From contig NZ_JBDOQP010000004.1 in the NCBI RefSeq assembly GCF_039839275.1, positions 372,001 to 436,000 of the forward strand: a DNA stretch of 64,000 bases, read 5' to 3'. The notes below the pieces were generated by a model, which was not told where the DNA came from, did not search any database, and saw only the letters and a list, made by a program, of their open reading frames with translations. Source of the stretch: Aerobium sp039839275 (GTDB lineage Bacteria > Pseudomonadota > Alphaproteobacteria > Rhizobiales > Rhizobiaceae). This document shows positions 34,004-42,479 of the stretch, one piece after another. Position 1 is the first letter of the stretch. Every line of letters begins with the position of its first letter. Both the position numbers and the translations under genes were made by a program.

Positions 34004-35299
34004 TTAGTCAGCATGGGAAGGGGCCATGCCAACTATCAGTGCCGCATTCACGCCGCCAAATCCGAAGGAATTCGATATTGCAAACTTGATGTTTTTCGCT
34101 CTCGGCTGGTTTGGCACGAGATCAAACTGAGCGGCATCCTCGGTCGGATTCTCCAGATTGATCGTCGGCGGCAAGGTGCCTGTCTGAAGGGCCTTGACGC
34201 AGAATACAGCTTCGATTGCCCCCGCGGCGCCCAGCATGTGCCCTGTCGCCGATTTCGTTGATGATACCGACAAATCCTGTCCACGGCCGGTAAAGACCGC
34301 TGCCAGCGCAGCGATTTCCGCACTGTCTCCCACTTCTGTCGACGTCGCGTGGGCGTTTACATAGCCGATCTCAGTCTGCTCGATCCCAGCCATGGCGATG
34401 GCCTGGCGCATCGCCTCCTGGGCACCGGCACCGTCGGGCGATCCGGCTGTCAGGTGATAGGCGTCGGCCGAAGTGCCATAGCCAGCCAGCACCGCCAGCG
34501 GCTTGGCACCGCGTGCCTTGGCGTGACTTAGTTTTTCCAGCACCAGAACGGCTGCACCTTCGGCCAGAACGAATCCGTCATGTGCCTTGTCGAACGGCCG
34601 CGAGGCCTTTGCCGGGTTATCCGAATAAGATGTGGAAAGAGCGCGTGACGCGCCAAATCCGCCAATCGAGATCGGATCAACTGAACCTTCTGCGCCACCG
34701 ACGACGGCAACGTCGGCTTCGCCAGTCAGGAGCAGCCGCATTCCATCTCCGATCGCCTGGGCCGAGGCCGCGCAAGCCGTCACCGGCGTTCCGATCGGAC
34801 CGCGGAACTTGTGAATGATCGATAGCCATCCGGCTGCGAGATTGGCGAGAAATGAGGGAACGGTGAAAGGAGACAGGCGTCGTGGGCCCTTGGTCCTGAT
34901 CGTCTCGACTGCCCGTGCCATTGCCGGCGACCCTCCGACGCCAGAGCCAATGATAGTGGCCGTAGCCGCCTGGTCCTCATAGCTCTCGGGATACCATGCA
35001 GCTTGCTGAAGTGCCTCTGCCGCAGCAGCGATGGCATACTGGATGAAGACATCCATCTTCTTGATGTCTTTGCCATCGATGTAGGCCGCTGGGTCGAACC
35101 CGGCGGGATCGCTCTCCTTGGAAGGAACCAGCCCAGCGATATGGGAAACGAACTCCGTCGTGTCGAACCGGCTGTTTCGCACGATTCCGCTTCGACCTTG
35201 CAAAAGCCGGGTCCACACGGTTTCAACGCCAACGCCAAGCGGGCTCACCACTCCCATTCCGGTAATGACGATCGGATCGGCAGGGTCAGGCTTTAACAT
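34004..35299 (-). CDS. fabF: Beta-ketoacyl-ACP synthase II (FabF type)
   Basis: A protein of 431 residues. The catalytic triad is intact: Cys176 (VTACAASAQA), His317 (NAHATST) and His354 (KSATGHMLGAAG). It condenses malonyl-ACP with acyl-ACP. It is not next to acpP or fabG, but downstream of a MarR gene, so it is probably an accessory, inducible copy that alters lipid composition or serves a secondary pathway. RBS AGGAG precedes ATG 35299. Its promoter shares a 13-base motif with the marR promoter. Confidence 0.93.
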   Translation of the reverse strand: MLKPDPADPIVITGMGVVSPLGVGVETVWTRLLQGRSGIVRNSRFDTTEFVSHIAGLVPSKESDPAGFDPAAYIDGKDIKKMDVFIQYAIAAAAEALQQAAWYPESYEDQAATATIIGSGVGGSPAMARAVETIRTKGPRRLSPFTVPSFLANLAAGWLSIIHKFRGPIGTPVTACAASAQAIGDGMRLLLTGEADVAVVGGAEGSVDPISIGGFGASRALSTSYSDNPAKASRPFDKAHDGFVLAEGAAVLVLEKLSHAKARGAKPLAVLAGYGTSADAYHLTAGSPDGAGAQEAMRQAIAMAGIEQTEIGYVNAHATSTEVGDSAEIAALAAVFTGRGQDLSVSSTKSATGHMLGAAGAIEAVFCVKALQTGTLPPTINLENPTEDAAQFDLVPNQPRAKNIKFAISNSFGFGGVNAALIVGMAPSHAD

Positions 35300-35311
35300 G
35301 ATGGGTTCTCC

Positions 35312-35324
35312 TGTGTATATGCAC
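35312..35324 (-). promoter_or_regulatory. Putative MarR operator before fabF
   Basis: GTGTATATGCACG, identical over 13 bases to the reverse complement of 35793-35805. The flanks form a near-palindrome CGTGYATATRCACG. Lies 12 bases upstream of the fabF start. Confidence 0.6.
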
Positions 35325-35359
35325 GATTTTTGTGGGCAAGAGCCGAGCGGTCGCCCGAG

Positions 35360-35776
35360 TCAAAGGGCCGACAAATGCCGCAAACCGGCAATGGTCGTCA
35401 TGAAGTCCGGGTTCGTCAGGTTTTGACGCAACTCCTCTTGGGATCGGCGCCATTCGGGAATAACCGACTCAAATTTCTTATGGCCAGCTTTCGTCAGCTC
35501 GGCCTGCCGCTTTCTCGCGTTCTCGCCGGGGCCGACGGACACCAAGCCTTTGCGCTCCAGGACCGACAGGTTGCGGGATAGGGTGGTCCGGTCCATGGCA
35601 AGCGCCTTAGCCATCTCGGTAACGGACCGATCCTGCTGCATGACCAGCGCAGCCAGAATGTTGAACTGCGCTCCATTAATTCCGAATGGACGAAGCTTGC
35701 CATCAGCGCGGCGCGTTATCGCACGCGCCGCCATACGGGTATTCAACACAAGGCAAAGGTTCAAATTGTCATCCAT
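35360..35776 (-). CDS. MarR family transcriptional regulator
   Basis: A protein of 138 residues with the winged-helix core (FNILAALVMQQDRSVTEMAK, then LAMDRTTLSRNLSVLERKGL, and wing VSVGPGENARKRQAELT). ATG 35776 is chosen over the upstream TTG. It sits upstream of fabF on the same strand, 60 bases away, and both genes have the same operator-like motif before them, so it probably represses both. Confidence 0.92.
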   Translation of the reverse strand: MDDNLNLCLVLNTRMAARAITRRADGKLRPFGINGAQFNILAALVMQQDRSVTEMAKALAMDRTTLSRNLSVLERKGLVSVGPGENARKRQAELTKAGHKKFESVIPEWRRSQEELRQNLTNPDFMTTIAGLRHLSAL

Positions 35777-35792
35777 AAGTGGCGACCCTATA

Positions 35793-35805
35793 CGTGCATA
35801 TACAC
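35793..35805 (-). promoter_or_regulatory. Putative MarR operator before marR
   Basis: CGTGCATATACAC on the plus strand, the exact reverse complement of the fabF-promoter motif, 17 bases upstream of the MarR start codon. Consistent with autorepression. Confidence 0.6.
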
Positions 35806-35985
35806 GAGTCAATAGGGACAAAGCCTCTGTTGCTGCGTACGCCTGAAGTCCCGGCGGCTTGGGAGATCACCCTGGATCCTACTATCGGCATGCTGTTGCG
35901 GTATGCTTAGAGCAGCGGCACGTTCCCCGTGGTTAGCGATTTCGTTGCTCGCCTCTAGGCCAGATTGCGTTTGCCCGACAGGCCG

Positions 35986-36684
35986 CTAAGGCAGCCATCT
36001 ACCGTCTCCATATGCGCCGTGGACTGGGGCGGATAGTTGCCTGTCCGCTGCCGCGATTTCCCGCGCCACGCTGTCGAAAGCCGGCCTTTCCAGCAGCCTT
36101 CGATACCAGTCACCAAGCGCCGGATGATTATCGAGCGAGGGGCCGCACAGTCGCAGCGAGAACAACACCGACATGAACACGGCGATGTCGGCCGCACTAA
36201 ACGATCCGCAGAGGAACTCCCGGCCTTCCAGTATTCCCGAGAGATCGGCAAAATGCCCATCCAGCTCCGCCTCCGCTGGACGTGCCTCACGCTCAAGAGC
36301 CTCCCAGTGCTCTCGGTCACGCTGACCGGGTCTGGTGCGGTGCATCAGCGGCTTGAGCGAAACAAGCAGAATCTCATCTGCGAAAAGATCGTAGAGACGG
36401 CACTGCGCCCGCTCCGCGGGAGTACCGTGGAAGAGCCTCACTTGCGGGTAGGCATCCTCAAGATATTCGATGATGACGGTCGAATCGTAGACCGCGAGGT
36501 CACGGTCGAGCAAGACAGGAACCTGTCTTTTAGGGTTGGCTGCGAGGACCTCCGGATGCTTGGGTTCGTAGCCCTCTGTTTGGCTGAATGGCACCATGAT
36601 GCGCTCAAAGGTCAGGCCCTTTTCGTGGAGAGCGATCTCGACTTTGCGCGAGAAGAGGCTGAGCGGCCCGGAAAGCAGCTTCAT
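35986..36684 (-). CDS. Glutathione S-transferase family protein
   Basis: A protein of 232 residues. The N-terminal thioredoxin fold starts MKLLSGPLSLFSRKVEIALH, with Ser in SLFSRK as the likely catalytic residue, NPKRQVPVLLDRDLAVYDST (cis-Pro and glutathione-contact residues) and a helical C-domain with FLCGSFSAADIAVF. Overlaps the NIPSNAP stop by four bases, so co-translated with it. Confidence 0.92.
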   Translation of the reverse strand: MKLLSGPLSLFSRKVEIALHEKGLTFERIMVPFSQTEGYEPKHPEVLAANPKRQVPVLLDRDLAVYDSTVIIEYLEDAYPQVRLFHGTPAERAQCRLYDLFADEILLVSLKPLMHRTRPGQRDREHWEALEREARPAEAELDGHFADLSGILEGREFLCGSFSAADIAVFMSVLFSLRLCGPSLDNHPALGDWYRRLLERPAFDSVAREIAAADRQLSAPVHGAYGDGRWLP

Positions 36685-37514
36685 TTTCCCCCTCCTTGGC
36701 AGAGCGTCTTCGTCGCGAGAGCCGAAAGGCTTCCAGCATGAATCAGCGAGCGCGCTGTCGGCGTCAGCCAGGATACCTCGTTCGGCCGCCACACGCGGCC
36801 CTCCATTTCGGGACGAATGTGCTCTGTCCATTCCCGAGATGCTGCAAGAGCATCGGTATGAGCGTCGTAGGCAGCGCTATCACGAAAGAGCGAAAACCAG
36901 ACGACGACGGTTTCTCCCTCCCTCACCGGTAGACGCGGAAAGGTATTTTCCGATCGCTCTACGCTAAAGGTTCCAACTACGTTCGCGCCGGTCCGGCTTA
37001 AAACCGGCAACACCTCCCGGGTGAAGAAATCCGCAAACGCGCTGTCGGTCCGGGGAGCGAGGTACGCAACGGTCGCCACGAAGAGCCCGGGCAGGCTGCC
37101 CTTTGCATCTCGGGGCGCCCTCTTGGTGTCCATCGGCTGGAACGCGTTCTCTGGTGAGAGCGGGCGGAGCAGCAGCACATTGTCCGAGTTCACCATCGTC
37201 GCATTGGCAGCATCGCGATGCTCGGCCCAAATCGGGCCCGAGTAGAACGTCTCCAGCGCATTTTCGCGGGAAGCCAGGTCACCGAAGCCGCGCAGCCAGA
37301 CAAAGCTGTCGGGCGAGTCGAGGTCACGGAACTGGCCGAGGACGCGCATGCCGGCCTGCTCTTGCGTCTCCACGAACTCCCGATCAAAAAGCTCGATCAG
37401 CGTTTCGCGACTTCCGGGACGCAGGCGGTACCGCCGCAGTTCCACCACGGATATTGAACCAAGGGCTGCAGTTTTGGGCATGCTCTCTGCGGCAATGGTG
37501 TCAGGCGCGTTCAT
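36681..37514 (-). CDS. NIPSNAP family protein
   Basis: A protein of 277 residues with two ferredoxin-like NIPSNAP halves: VVELRRYRLRPGSRETLIEL, then FVWLRGFGDLASRENALETF in the first; the second half repeats the pattern more weakly (VVVWFSLFRDSAAYDAH). NIPSNAP proteins are small-molecule-binding dimers with few proven functions. Upstream lie two TetR-type operators, and a divergent TetR gene. ATG 37514 is chosen. Together with the GST it forms a probable detoxification operon. Confidence 0.9.
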   Translation of the reverse strand: MNAPDTIAAESMPKTAALGSISVVELRRYRLRPGSRETLIELFDREFVETQEQAGMRVLGQFRDLDSPDSFVWLRGFGDLASRENALETFYSGPIWAEHRDAANATMVNSDNVLLLRPLSPENAFQPMDTKRAPRDAKGSLPGLFVATVAYLAPRTDSAFADFFTREVLPVLSRTGANVVGTFSVERSENTFPRLPVREGETVVVWFSLFRDSAAYDAHTDALAASREWTEHIRPEMEGRVWRPNEVSWLTPTARSLIHAGSLSALATKTLCQGGGK

Positions 37515-37534
37515 CGTGTAGTTCTCCCAGGATA

Positions 37535-37552
37535 ACAGGACGCTTGTCCCGT
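37535..37552. promoter_or_regulatory. TetR-type operator 1
   Basis: ACAGGAC-GCTT-GTCCCGT: near-perfect palindrome, 21 bases before the NIPSNAP start; one base in the right arm differs from operator 2. Confidence 0.65.
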
Positions 37553-37560
37553 TTATCACA

Positions 37561-37578
37561 ACAGGACACTTGTCCTGT
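37561..37578. promoter_or_regulatory. TetR-type operator 2
   Basis: ACAGGAC-ACTT-GTCCTGT: 7-base perfect arms. Its centre is 26 bases from that of operator 1. A minus-strand TTGACA (37586-37581) begins just outside, so binding would block the NIPSNAP-GST promoter. Confidence 0.7.
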
Positions 37579-37630
37579 ATTGTCAAGCTGCTATTTTGCA
37601 GTTGACGGCGCAATGAGGATGGAGCGGCAG

Positions 37631-38251
37631 ATGAAGACGGACGCGGCGCGGCACGGCGGGCGGCGAAACGACCCGCAGAGTATGAGGAATAAGCTGATCG
37701 ACACCGCCTATACCGCCTTTGTCCGGAACGGCTACCACGCGACTTCCATGCACGATCTCAAGCACGAAGCCGGCGTTTCCGGCGGTGCACTCGCCCATCA
37801 TTTCCCGACCAAGAAGGACATCGGCCTGTCGGTATTACGCGACAGGGTGGCCAGGACGGTCGAGGAGACATGGATCGCGCCCTTGCAGGCGGCATCGGGC
37901 GCGCGCCATGGCATCCTCGGTATCTTCGAGGAAATCGTCACCGAACTTGAAGGCCGTGGATCCGTAATGGGTTGCCCGCTGAACAACCTCTCCCATGACA
38001 TGGCGCGGCAGGACCCGGATTTCCGCGAGGAGATCGAATTGACTTTCCAGCACTGGCACGAAGCAATCGCGAACAAGATCCGCGCCGCGCGAGAGCCGCT
38101 CGATGAAGTCGACCCCGATGCCTTCGCAACGCTCGTCATTGCCGTTTATTCTGGAGCCATGGCGATGGCCAGGGCCAGTCAGAGTGCCGCGCCGCTTAGG
38201 GTCTGTAGCGACCAGCTCGATCGCATCATGAGAGGCTGGGGCGTCGTTTGA
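37631..38251 (+). CDS. TetR family transcriptional regulator
   Basis: A protein of 206 residues. The HTH is SMHDLKHEAGVSGGALAHHF, in the NemR/YxaF-like group that has Cys in the ligand domain (here VMGCPLNNL). ATG 37631 has GGAG six bases upstream; ATGs at 37613 and 37619 are in frame. Divergent from NIPSNAP-GST with two palindromic operators between. The ligand is probably an electrophile. Confidence 0.9.
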   Translation: MKTDAARHGGRRNDPQSMRNKLIDTAYTAFVRNGYHATSMHDLKHEAGVSGGALAHHFPTKKDIGLSVLRDRVARTVEETWIAPLQAASGARHGILGIFEEIVTELEGRGSVMGCPLNNLSHDMARQDPDFREEIELTFQHWHEAIANKIRAAREPLDEVDPDAFATLVIAVYSGAMAMARASQSAAPLRVCSDQLDRIMRGWGVV

Positions 38252-38590
38252 GAGCTTCCACGCGCGACTTACCGAGCTCCGGGCTCTGGCTGTCCAGGAA
38301 GGTGTCAAGGCCAAGCCACAATCAGCACACCAACCCCTGTTTCTGAAGGGCAGCTATCGGCTCATCAATTCTGTTAGCTGGCACACCGCTTCCTACCCCG
38401 TCGCTGAAGCCCGGAGCTAGCCACGTCCCGAAAGCAGCTGTCAACTCACGGCCCCGTAACGGCCGCGAAAGGTCACTTTCTCGGCGGACGGTTTTGCAGA
38501 CAGAATTTCCGTTCGCGAAGAACATGATGAGGCGGCTGCGCGGCGCTTTGTTTATAATGTAGCTTCGGTCGCTATTGGCTTTGTAAGCGC
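38252..38590 (+). other. Intergenic stretch, no recognised feature
   Basis: Between the convergent TetR and NTF2-like genes. No supported gene, repeat or RNA is seen. Confidence 0.4.
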
Positions 38591-39046
38591 CTATCGCTGA
38601 AGGCAAGCTTCAGCGATCGAAAGGCTGTTTTCGTAAAGATGGTGACGCGTGATCCGGCCATCTTCAACGGTGAGGTGCAGTGCAAACGGGCCCTCGAACG
38701 TCTTCTGGGTCGCGCGCACCGTCCCCGATAAATATCCCATCAAGACAGCATCGCACCCGTCGACAATAATGGTCTCGATGGTCGCCCGTGCATCCTCGGG
38801 CACAGTGTGGTGCATCAACTCCGTGAACTGCGCTGCGCATTCGGCAGCAGTTTTTCGAGGGCGAATCCAGGGAGCTGCGGGGTTGTCGGCAAGCCTCCAG
38901 TCGACCTCGTCGGCGAAGATTTTAACAAGCTGTTCCGTATCTCCTGCCAGTCTAGCAGCAAGAAACGTGTCGATAGCGGCCCGAGTCGCCTCGACGCAAA
39001 TCGGCTGTGCGCGCTCCTGAATGAGCGTCTTGGAATTGGTCGGCAT
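38591..39046 (-). CDS. NTF2/SnoaL-like nuclear transport factor 2 family protein
   Basis: A protein of 151 residues with the cone-shaped alpha+beta pattern (ATRAAIDTFLAARLAGDTEQ, then FADEVDWRLAD, VDGCDAVLMGY and FEGPFALHLTVEDGRITRHH). Family members range from isomerases to ligand-binding subunits; the sequence does not tell which. RBS AGGAAA before ATG 39046. Confidence 0.85.
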   Translation of the reverse strand: MPTNSKTLIQERAQPICVEATRAAIDTFLAARLAGDTEQLVKIFADEVDWRLADNPAAPWIRPRKTAAECAAQFTELMHHTVPEDARATIETIIVDGCDAVLMGYLSGTVRATQKTFEGPFALHLTVEDGRITRHHLYENSLSIAEACLQR

Positions 39047-39239
39047 TTGGGTTTCCTAGTGCAAATCAGAACCATCGCTCTTGGTCTGATGAATCGTGGT
39101 GGCAGTTGATGGAGGCTTGGTCGACTACGACAGTAGTAATGATTGCGATCCCGCTGAAGAGCCTAAGCAATGCATCGAATGCGCTGCCTTTGACCCCGAG
39201 GACAGAGTTTGACACGGCACCCTTGAGTGCCGCACCATC

Positions 39240-39635
39240 TTACCTGGCGTAGGTCCGGTATTCGATCGCGGTGAAGATGGATACCACCAACGCCTGACCG
39301 AGAATGAACGCGATACCAAGTGGAGCCGGCGCGACAAACTGACCGAAGGCAAGCACAACGCTAGCAATAACCCACGCGGCATTGCCGGTGATAACGGTCC
39401 ATGCGGCCCAGCGGGGCGTCGAAGAGCGTGCCGCGACTAACGCCATGAACACGGCAACCGGCACGAGGATGCCCCCAGCACCAACCAGCACGAACTGGGG
39501 AATGCCAAGAATGCCGGCGAGAATAGCACGACCGCCGACAAGCAGGGCCGCCATCACCAAGCAAGTGGCGGCGTCAATGCCGACGATCGTCTGAAAACGC
39601 GGAGGCCGGGGAACTACGGTCTCGTGGATGGTCAT
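39240..39635 (-). CDS. Small membrane protein with four predicted helices
   Basis: A protein of 131 residues: helices at about 16-36, 44-66, 75-97 and 101-122, short polar ends, no recognised domain. RBS AGGAG eight bases before ATG 39635. Lies between the NTF2-like gene and the divergent XRE regulator, which may control both. Function unknown. Confidence 0.8.
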   Translation of the reverse strand: MTIHETVVPRPPRFQTIVGIDAATCLVMAALLVGGRAILAGILGIPQFVLVGAGGILVPVAVFMALVAARSSTPRWAAWTVITGNAAWVIASVVLAFGQFVAPAPLGIAFILGQALVVSIFTAIEYRTYAR

Positions 39636-39768
39636 TGCGGATACTCCTGTTCATGACGCTCCGACTTTTGGAGGCCTTCGTCTCCGCACTATCGCGCCGC
39701 TTTATCGCGTTGATCGATTACGTTGCGAGTAATTGTGACGAACTTTTTTGACGACTACGGTGACAGCC

Positions 39769-40566
39769 ATGGACACTCATACCGACAACGCAGGAGTGCT
39801 CTTGCGCCAATGGCGCGAGCGGCGTCGCCTGAGCCAGCTTGCGCTCGCTACGAAAGCGTCGATTTCGCAGCGGCATCTGAGCTTCGTGGAATCGGGTAGG
39901 TCTCGTCCCAGCCGAGACATGGTATTACACCTTGGCGACCAGCTCGATGTGCCGCTCAGGGAACGCAACATCCTGTTGGCCGCAGCGGGCTTCGCGCCTT
40001 ATTACCCACAGACCGCGCCCGACGATACTGGCTTCGACGCAATGCGCCAACTCATACAACGCATTCTCAATGGCTATATGCCACATCCCGCTCTTGCCGC
40101 CGATCGCTATTGGACATTGCTTGCCGCCAACGATGCAATCCGCGAACTTCTGAGAGATGTCGACCCCAAGCTCCTTGAGGGCGAAGTCAATGTTCTGCGC
40201 CTGAGCTTGCACCCCGACGGACTTGCGCCGCGGATCGTGAACCTTCGCGAGTGGCGCCACCACCTTCTCGCGCGTCTCGACCATGACATCAACGTGTCGG
40301 CCGATCTGAAGCTCGTGGCGCTCCGGGACGAGATCGCCGCCCTTCCGGTGCCGCTCTCGCGCGGCCCTGAACGCTTTGGCTCCCTGCGCGAAAGCCGACT
40401 CGCCGTGCCACTTGTCCTGCGGACCGAAAATGGCCCGGCTACCTTCCTCAGCACCACGTCCGTTTTTGGCACCTCGGTCGATGTCACACTGTCCGAAGTT
40501 GTAATCGAGGCATTCTTCCCATCGGATGTCTCTAGCCCACAGAGCGCCAGGGCGAGACAGAGATGA
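39769..40566 (+). CDS. XRE/MmyB-like regulator with its C-terminal tail replaced by IS sequence
   Basis: A protein of 265 residues. The HTH_3 domain (LRQWRERRRLSQLALATKAS, ISQRHLSFVESGRSRPS) is followed by the MmyB-like ligand-binding domain (LAADRYWTLLAANDAIRELL; VNVLRLSLHPDGLAP; TFLSTTSVFGTSVDVTLSEV). Normal members end soon after EAFFPAD; here the frame goes from EAFFPSD into SSPQSARARQR, which reads IS3-family DNA in a wrong frame. Only the last few residues differ, so it may still work. Start ATG 39769. Divergent from the membrane protein/NTF2 genes, its likely targets. Confidence 0.88.
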   Translation: MDTHTDNAGVLLRQWRERRRLSQLALATKASISQRHLSFVESGRSRPSRDMVLHLGDQLDVPLRERNILLAAAGFAPYYPQTAPDDTGFDAMRQLIQRILNGYMPHPALAADRYWTLLAANDAIRELLRDVDPKLLEGEVNVLRLSLHPDGLAPRIVNLREWRHHLLARLDHDINVSADLKLVALRDEIAALPVPLSRGPERFGSLRESRLAVPLVLRTENGPATFLSTTSVFGTSVDVTLSEVVIEAFFPSDVSSPQSARARQR

Positions 40567-41185
40567 ACCTCGCGCTCATGGAACTGATCGACAAGCAGTT
40601 CCTGGAGACGCCCATCTACGGCGTGCAGCAGATGACCTGGCACCTGCGGTTCGAGAGCGATGCCGTGAACTTCAACTGCGTTCGGTGGGTGTTGCGTCTC
40701 ATACGCCTGATGCCGATCTTCCAGAAGCCGGACGCGAGCAGGCCCGCGAAGGGGCACAAGACCTACCCCCACTTGTTAGGCGGGTTGCGGGTCGACCGGC
40801 CCAATCAGGTCTGATGCGCCGACGTCACCTACCTGCCGATGCGGCGTGCCTTCCTCTATCTGGTCGCGATTATGGACTGGTTCACGCGCAAGGTGCTGAC
40901 CGGGCGCATCTCGAACACGCTGGAAGCGTACTTCGGTGTCGATGCGCTGAACGAGGCGATCCACAGCTTCGGCTCGCGGCAAGGGCCGCTGCCTCGACAA
41001 CATCTTCATCGAGCGCCTCTGGCGATCTCTGAAGTATGAATGCGCCTACCTACACGCTTGGGGGACCGGTCGCAGGCAGAATGCGGTCGGTGGATCACCT
41101 GCAACAACCACCAGCGGCCACACACCGGCAATGCGGACAGCCGCCCGCCACAGTCTACTTCACCAGCATCGAAACCGGTCAGCAG
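40545..41185 (+). mobile_element. Remnant of an IS3-family transposase (orfB)
   Basis: Pieces of one transposase in several frames. NLALMELIDKQFLETPIYGVQQM through VDRPNQV is interrupted by TGA where the family has Trp, then CADVTYLPMRRAFLYLVAIM with the first catalytic Asp. The segment bearing the second Asp (NTDQG) is deleted. In another frame CLDNIFIERLWRSLKYE carries the catalytic Glu, and then a further frame gives CNNHQRPHT. Upstream orfA and the terminal repeats are not visible. Non-functional. Confidence 0.85.
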
Positions 41186-41338
41186 GTGCAGGCAGCAAGC
41201 TCAAGTCATTCCGAAATCTATCCAGAGATCGGGGAGTGGCTCACTCCGATGAAGGCACGTACTGATTTCATGATGTGGGAAGGCATTTCGGCGCTCTTAC
41301 GGCCAATTGCGAGGGTAGCTTCGCAACGATTGGAGTAC

Positions 41339-42211
41339 ATGACATTGGAAAACATACTGGGCGGCAGATACGGGCATCATCGATGCGTTGACGATGCAAT
41401 TTGCCACGTTCGCAGTCGGTCAAAAGGCCTGGCGCTCCCGGATGGCCTTCCGGCGACGCTGAACTTCCATCCCGATGCCCTCCACCAGGGGCGGCTAATG
41501 ATCGACGTGCTCGCAAGAGAGGGAATCTACCGCTCGCAATTCGAAACCGGGACGAGCAATGGCGGCTTGACCGCACACCCCGGCGGCGACCGCTGGCGCT
41601 GGGAAAGCCGTATATTCGGAGCCGCTTATGACAATGCTGAGCCTGAGCTGCGACCGAAATACGGAGCATTGAACTATCGCAGGCGCGTGACGGGCGGTTC
41701 GCCACGTTTCGGCTCCGCTCACCTGCGGCTGCGGTCGCAAATCCTCGCCCGCACCACGTTCTGCTATCCCGACAGCCACCTTGATCCGGTCGATTTTGGT
41801 GTGGCTGATCGCATGAGCCTCATTGCCTTGGCCGAGCAGGAACGCGCTTCGACAGACGTGCTCGACAGTTACATCGAAGCCCACGTGCATGGTTCATTAG
41901 TCTTGGCGGACGACGTAGAAGCCATCGTGCTCGACCCCTGCTATCGCGACACCGAGATTGAAGCCTTGGCCAAAACTCTTCCCTGTGCCATCGAATGGCA
42001 TCCCGGGTTCCGCATGCCAGTCAGCCTGGTTGAGGCCTGCAGGGCCTATCGCGGTCTGGAGTTTGCGGAGCTGGCAGCTTCGATTGCGGAGGACGGTTAC
42101 GTGACGCCCCGCGCGATAGGCGTAGCCCTGAAATCCAATAAAGCCGACCCGCAGTCCCTCAAGCGCGTGTGGCACTGCTTGGCGAAGTTCGGAAGCCCAG
42201 TTACGGAGTAG
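41339..42211 (+). CDS. DUF3626 domain-containing protein
   Basis: A protein of 290 residues. Conserved family landmarks: FHPDALHQGRLMIDVLAREG, YRSQFETGTSNGGLT, RWRWESRIFGAAYD, RPKYGALNYRR and GSPRFGSAHLRL. Mention of HPDR-like start and the SQFETG/SNG/PKYGAL signatures is typical of this uncharacterised family, seen as a possible toxin or modifying enzyme. The frame is open back to 41036 across IS remnant DNA. I start at ATG 41339 because it has TTGGAG upstream and family similarity begins there; the native N-terminus may have been lost to the IS event. Confidence 0.8.
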   Translation: MTLENILGGRYGHHRCVDDAICHVRSRSKGLALPDGLPATLNFHPDALHQGRLMIDVLAREGIYRSQFETGTSNGGLTAHPGGDRWRWESRIFGAAYDNAEPELRPKYGALNYRRRVTGGSPRFGSAHLRLRSQILARTTFCYPDSHLDPVDFGVADRMSLIALAEQERASTDVLDSYIEAHVHGSLVLADDVEAIVLDPCYRDTEIEALAKTLPCAIEWHPGFRMPVSLVEACRAYRGLEFAELAASIAEDGYVTPRAIGVALKSNKADPQSLKRVWHCLAKFGSPVTE

Positions 42212-42479
42212 TGCGGCAAGAGGAAAGTCCGCGCTGGAGGGGTCAGCCGTAGGTGAGACGGGAATTATCTCCCTCACAAGCGGGGCCGGTACGGACGGTC
42301 CGATTATGGGGACTCGTGGCGGTAAAGCTGCAGTTCAGCACCCGACCTCACGCTGGCCAGGCATTGCTTGATCGCGCCATCCATAACCTACCGTTTCCCC
42401 ACGGATAAAAGTGGATGCGGATATGGGGTTCTTTTCGACACCAGCATCGATTTGGAGCTGCGCTTTGCTCGCCGTCGAC
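42212..42479 (+). other. Intergenic stretch with possible structured RNA
   Basis: Immediately after the DUF3626 stop the sequence reads GTGCGGC..GAGGAAAGTCCGCGC, then a hairpin GTGAG..GGGA/TCTCCC..CTCAC (about 42253-42280), then GGACGGTCCG. The GTGCG beginning and dense stems recall the 5' end of a group II intron; the GAGGAAAGTCC recalls RNase P RNA. Neither is complete, and no reverse transcriptase follows. Low confidence. Confidence 0.25.

Noticed and set aside
42215..42260. RNase P RNA-like GAGGAAAGTCC
   Set aside because: Only a short match; the rest of the RNase P core (P10-P12, the AGA..ATAG 3' part) is missing, so it is not annotated as rnpB.
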